This document shows, piece after piece, positions 5,337 to 5,430 of a DNA stretch of 5,430 bases. Below the pieces are notes generated by a model. The model saw nothing but the letters and a program-made list of their open reading frames with translations. It ran no database searches and was not told the DNA's origin. Origin of the DNA: Acidobacteriota bacterium (GTDB lineage: Bacteria; Acidobacteriota; Terriglobia; Terriglobales; Acidobacteriaceae); the NCBI GenBank assembly GCA_021781255.1, contig JAJXXG010000415.1, positions 1 to 5,430 on the forward strand. Reading direction: 5' to 3'. Numbering within the stretch: position 1 is the stretch's first letter; each line of letters starts with the position of its first letter. The position numbers and the translations under genes are program-made.

Positions 5337-5430
5337 ATGATGAAGATTGGAACCACCATTCGCGCGCACCGCCTCCAGAAGGGGCTCTCGCAGGGCGACA
5401 TCGAAAAGAAGACCGGCCTTCTGCTCTGCT
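5337..5430 (+). CDS. XRE-family helix-turn-helix regulator, 5' part only
   Basis: Thirty-one codons are visible before the window ends. The protein begins with two ATGs (5337 and 5340), then KIGTTIRAHRLQKGLSQGD followed by IEKKTGLLLC. The pattern IRxxRxxKGLSQxxIEKxTG is the first two helices of the Cro/C1 (XRE) DNA-binding domain: helix 1 at about residues 4-14 and helix 2 at about 18-24, with the Q19 contact position. The recognition helix lies past the edge. Proteins with this N-terminus are, from memory, widespread in Acidobacteriota. No strong ribosome site precedes either ATG, so I cannot choose between them. It is a DNA-binding transcription factor of unknown target; it may autoregulate through the repeats upstream. 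Confidence 0.75.
   Translation, partial: MMKIGTTIRAHRLQKGLSQGDIEKKTGLLLC

Overview
The window is GC-rich, gene-dense bacterial chromosome. It probably comes from an Acidobacteriota soil bacterium of the Terriglobus/Granulicella/Edaphobacter kind. That guess rests on the XRE-type regulator entering at the right edge, whose N-terminus (MKIGTTIRAHRLQKGLSQ) resembles a type I remember from that group, and on the C-ending codon style. A kdsC-like gene indicates a Gram-negative envelope with Kdo-containing lipopolysaccharide. Taxonomy is inference from memory, not a search result.

Layout. (1) Bases 1-1884, minus strand: a zinc-dependent medium-chain dehydrogenase (883-1884), then after a 263-base gap a Tat-exported amidohydrolase/lactonase of the fuconolactonase type (start at 619, cut by the left edge). 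Together they look like sugar or sugar-acid oxidation followed by lactone opening. (2) Bases 1885-2278: a divergent intergenic region with a perfect 8-bp inverted repeat, a tandem TTGACATAC repeat and a -10-like TATACT. (3) Bases 2279-3489, plus strand: a TauE/SafE (TSUP) anion-exporter-like membrane protein and, 5 bases on, a small three-helix DUF1634 protein. These form a probable two-gene membrane unit of unknown substrate. (4) Bases 3534-4199, minus strand, convergent with the previous pair: a KdsC-type HAD phosphatase with an enlarged insertion after motif I and a C-terminal tail, and a start that may be leaderless. (5) Bases 4402-5154, plus strand, divergent from kdsC: an exported dienelactone hydrolase-family protein with its catalytic residues intact and a perfect TATAAT upstream. 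(6) Bases 5155-5336: an intergenic region with a perfect 11-bp hairpin and an 8-bp direct repeat. (7) Bases 5337-5430: the first 31 codons of an XRE/HTH regulator, cut by the right edge.

No RNA gene, CRISPR array, insertion sequence or prophage feature is visible. The window looks like ordinary chromosomal gene content. The best leads are the TSUP-DUF1634 pair, the modified KdsC with its putative leaderless promoter, and the two exported hydrolases.
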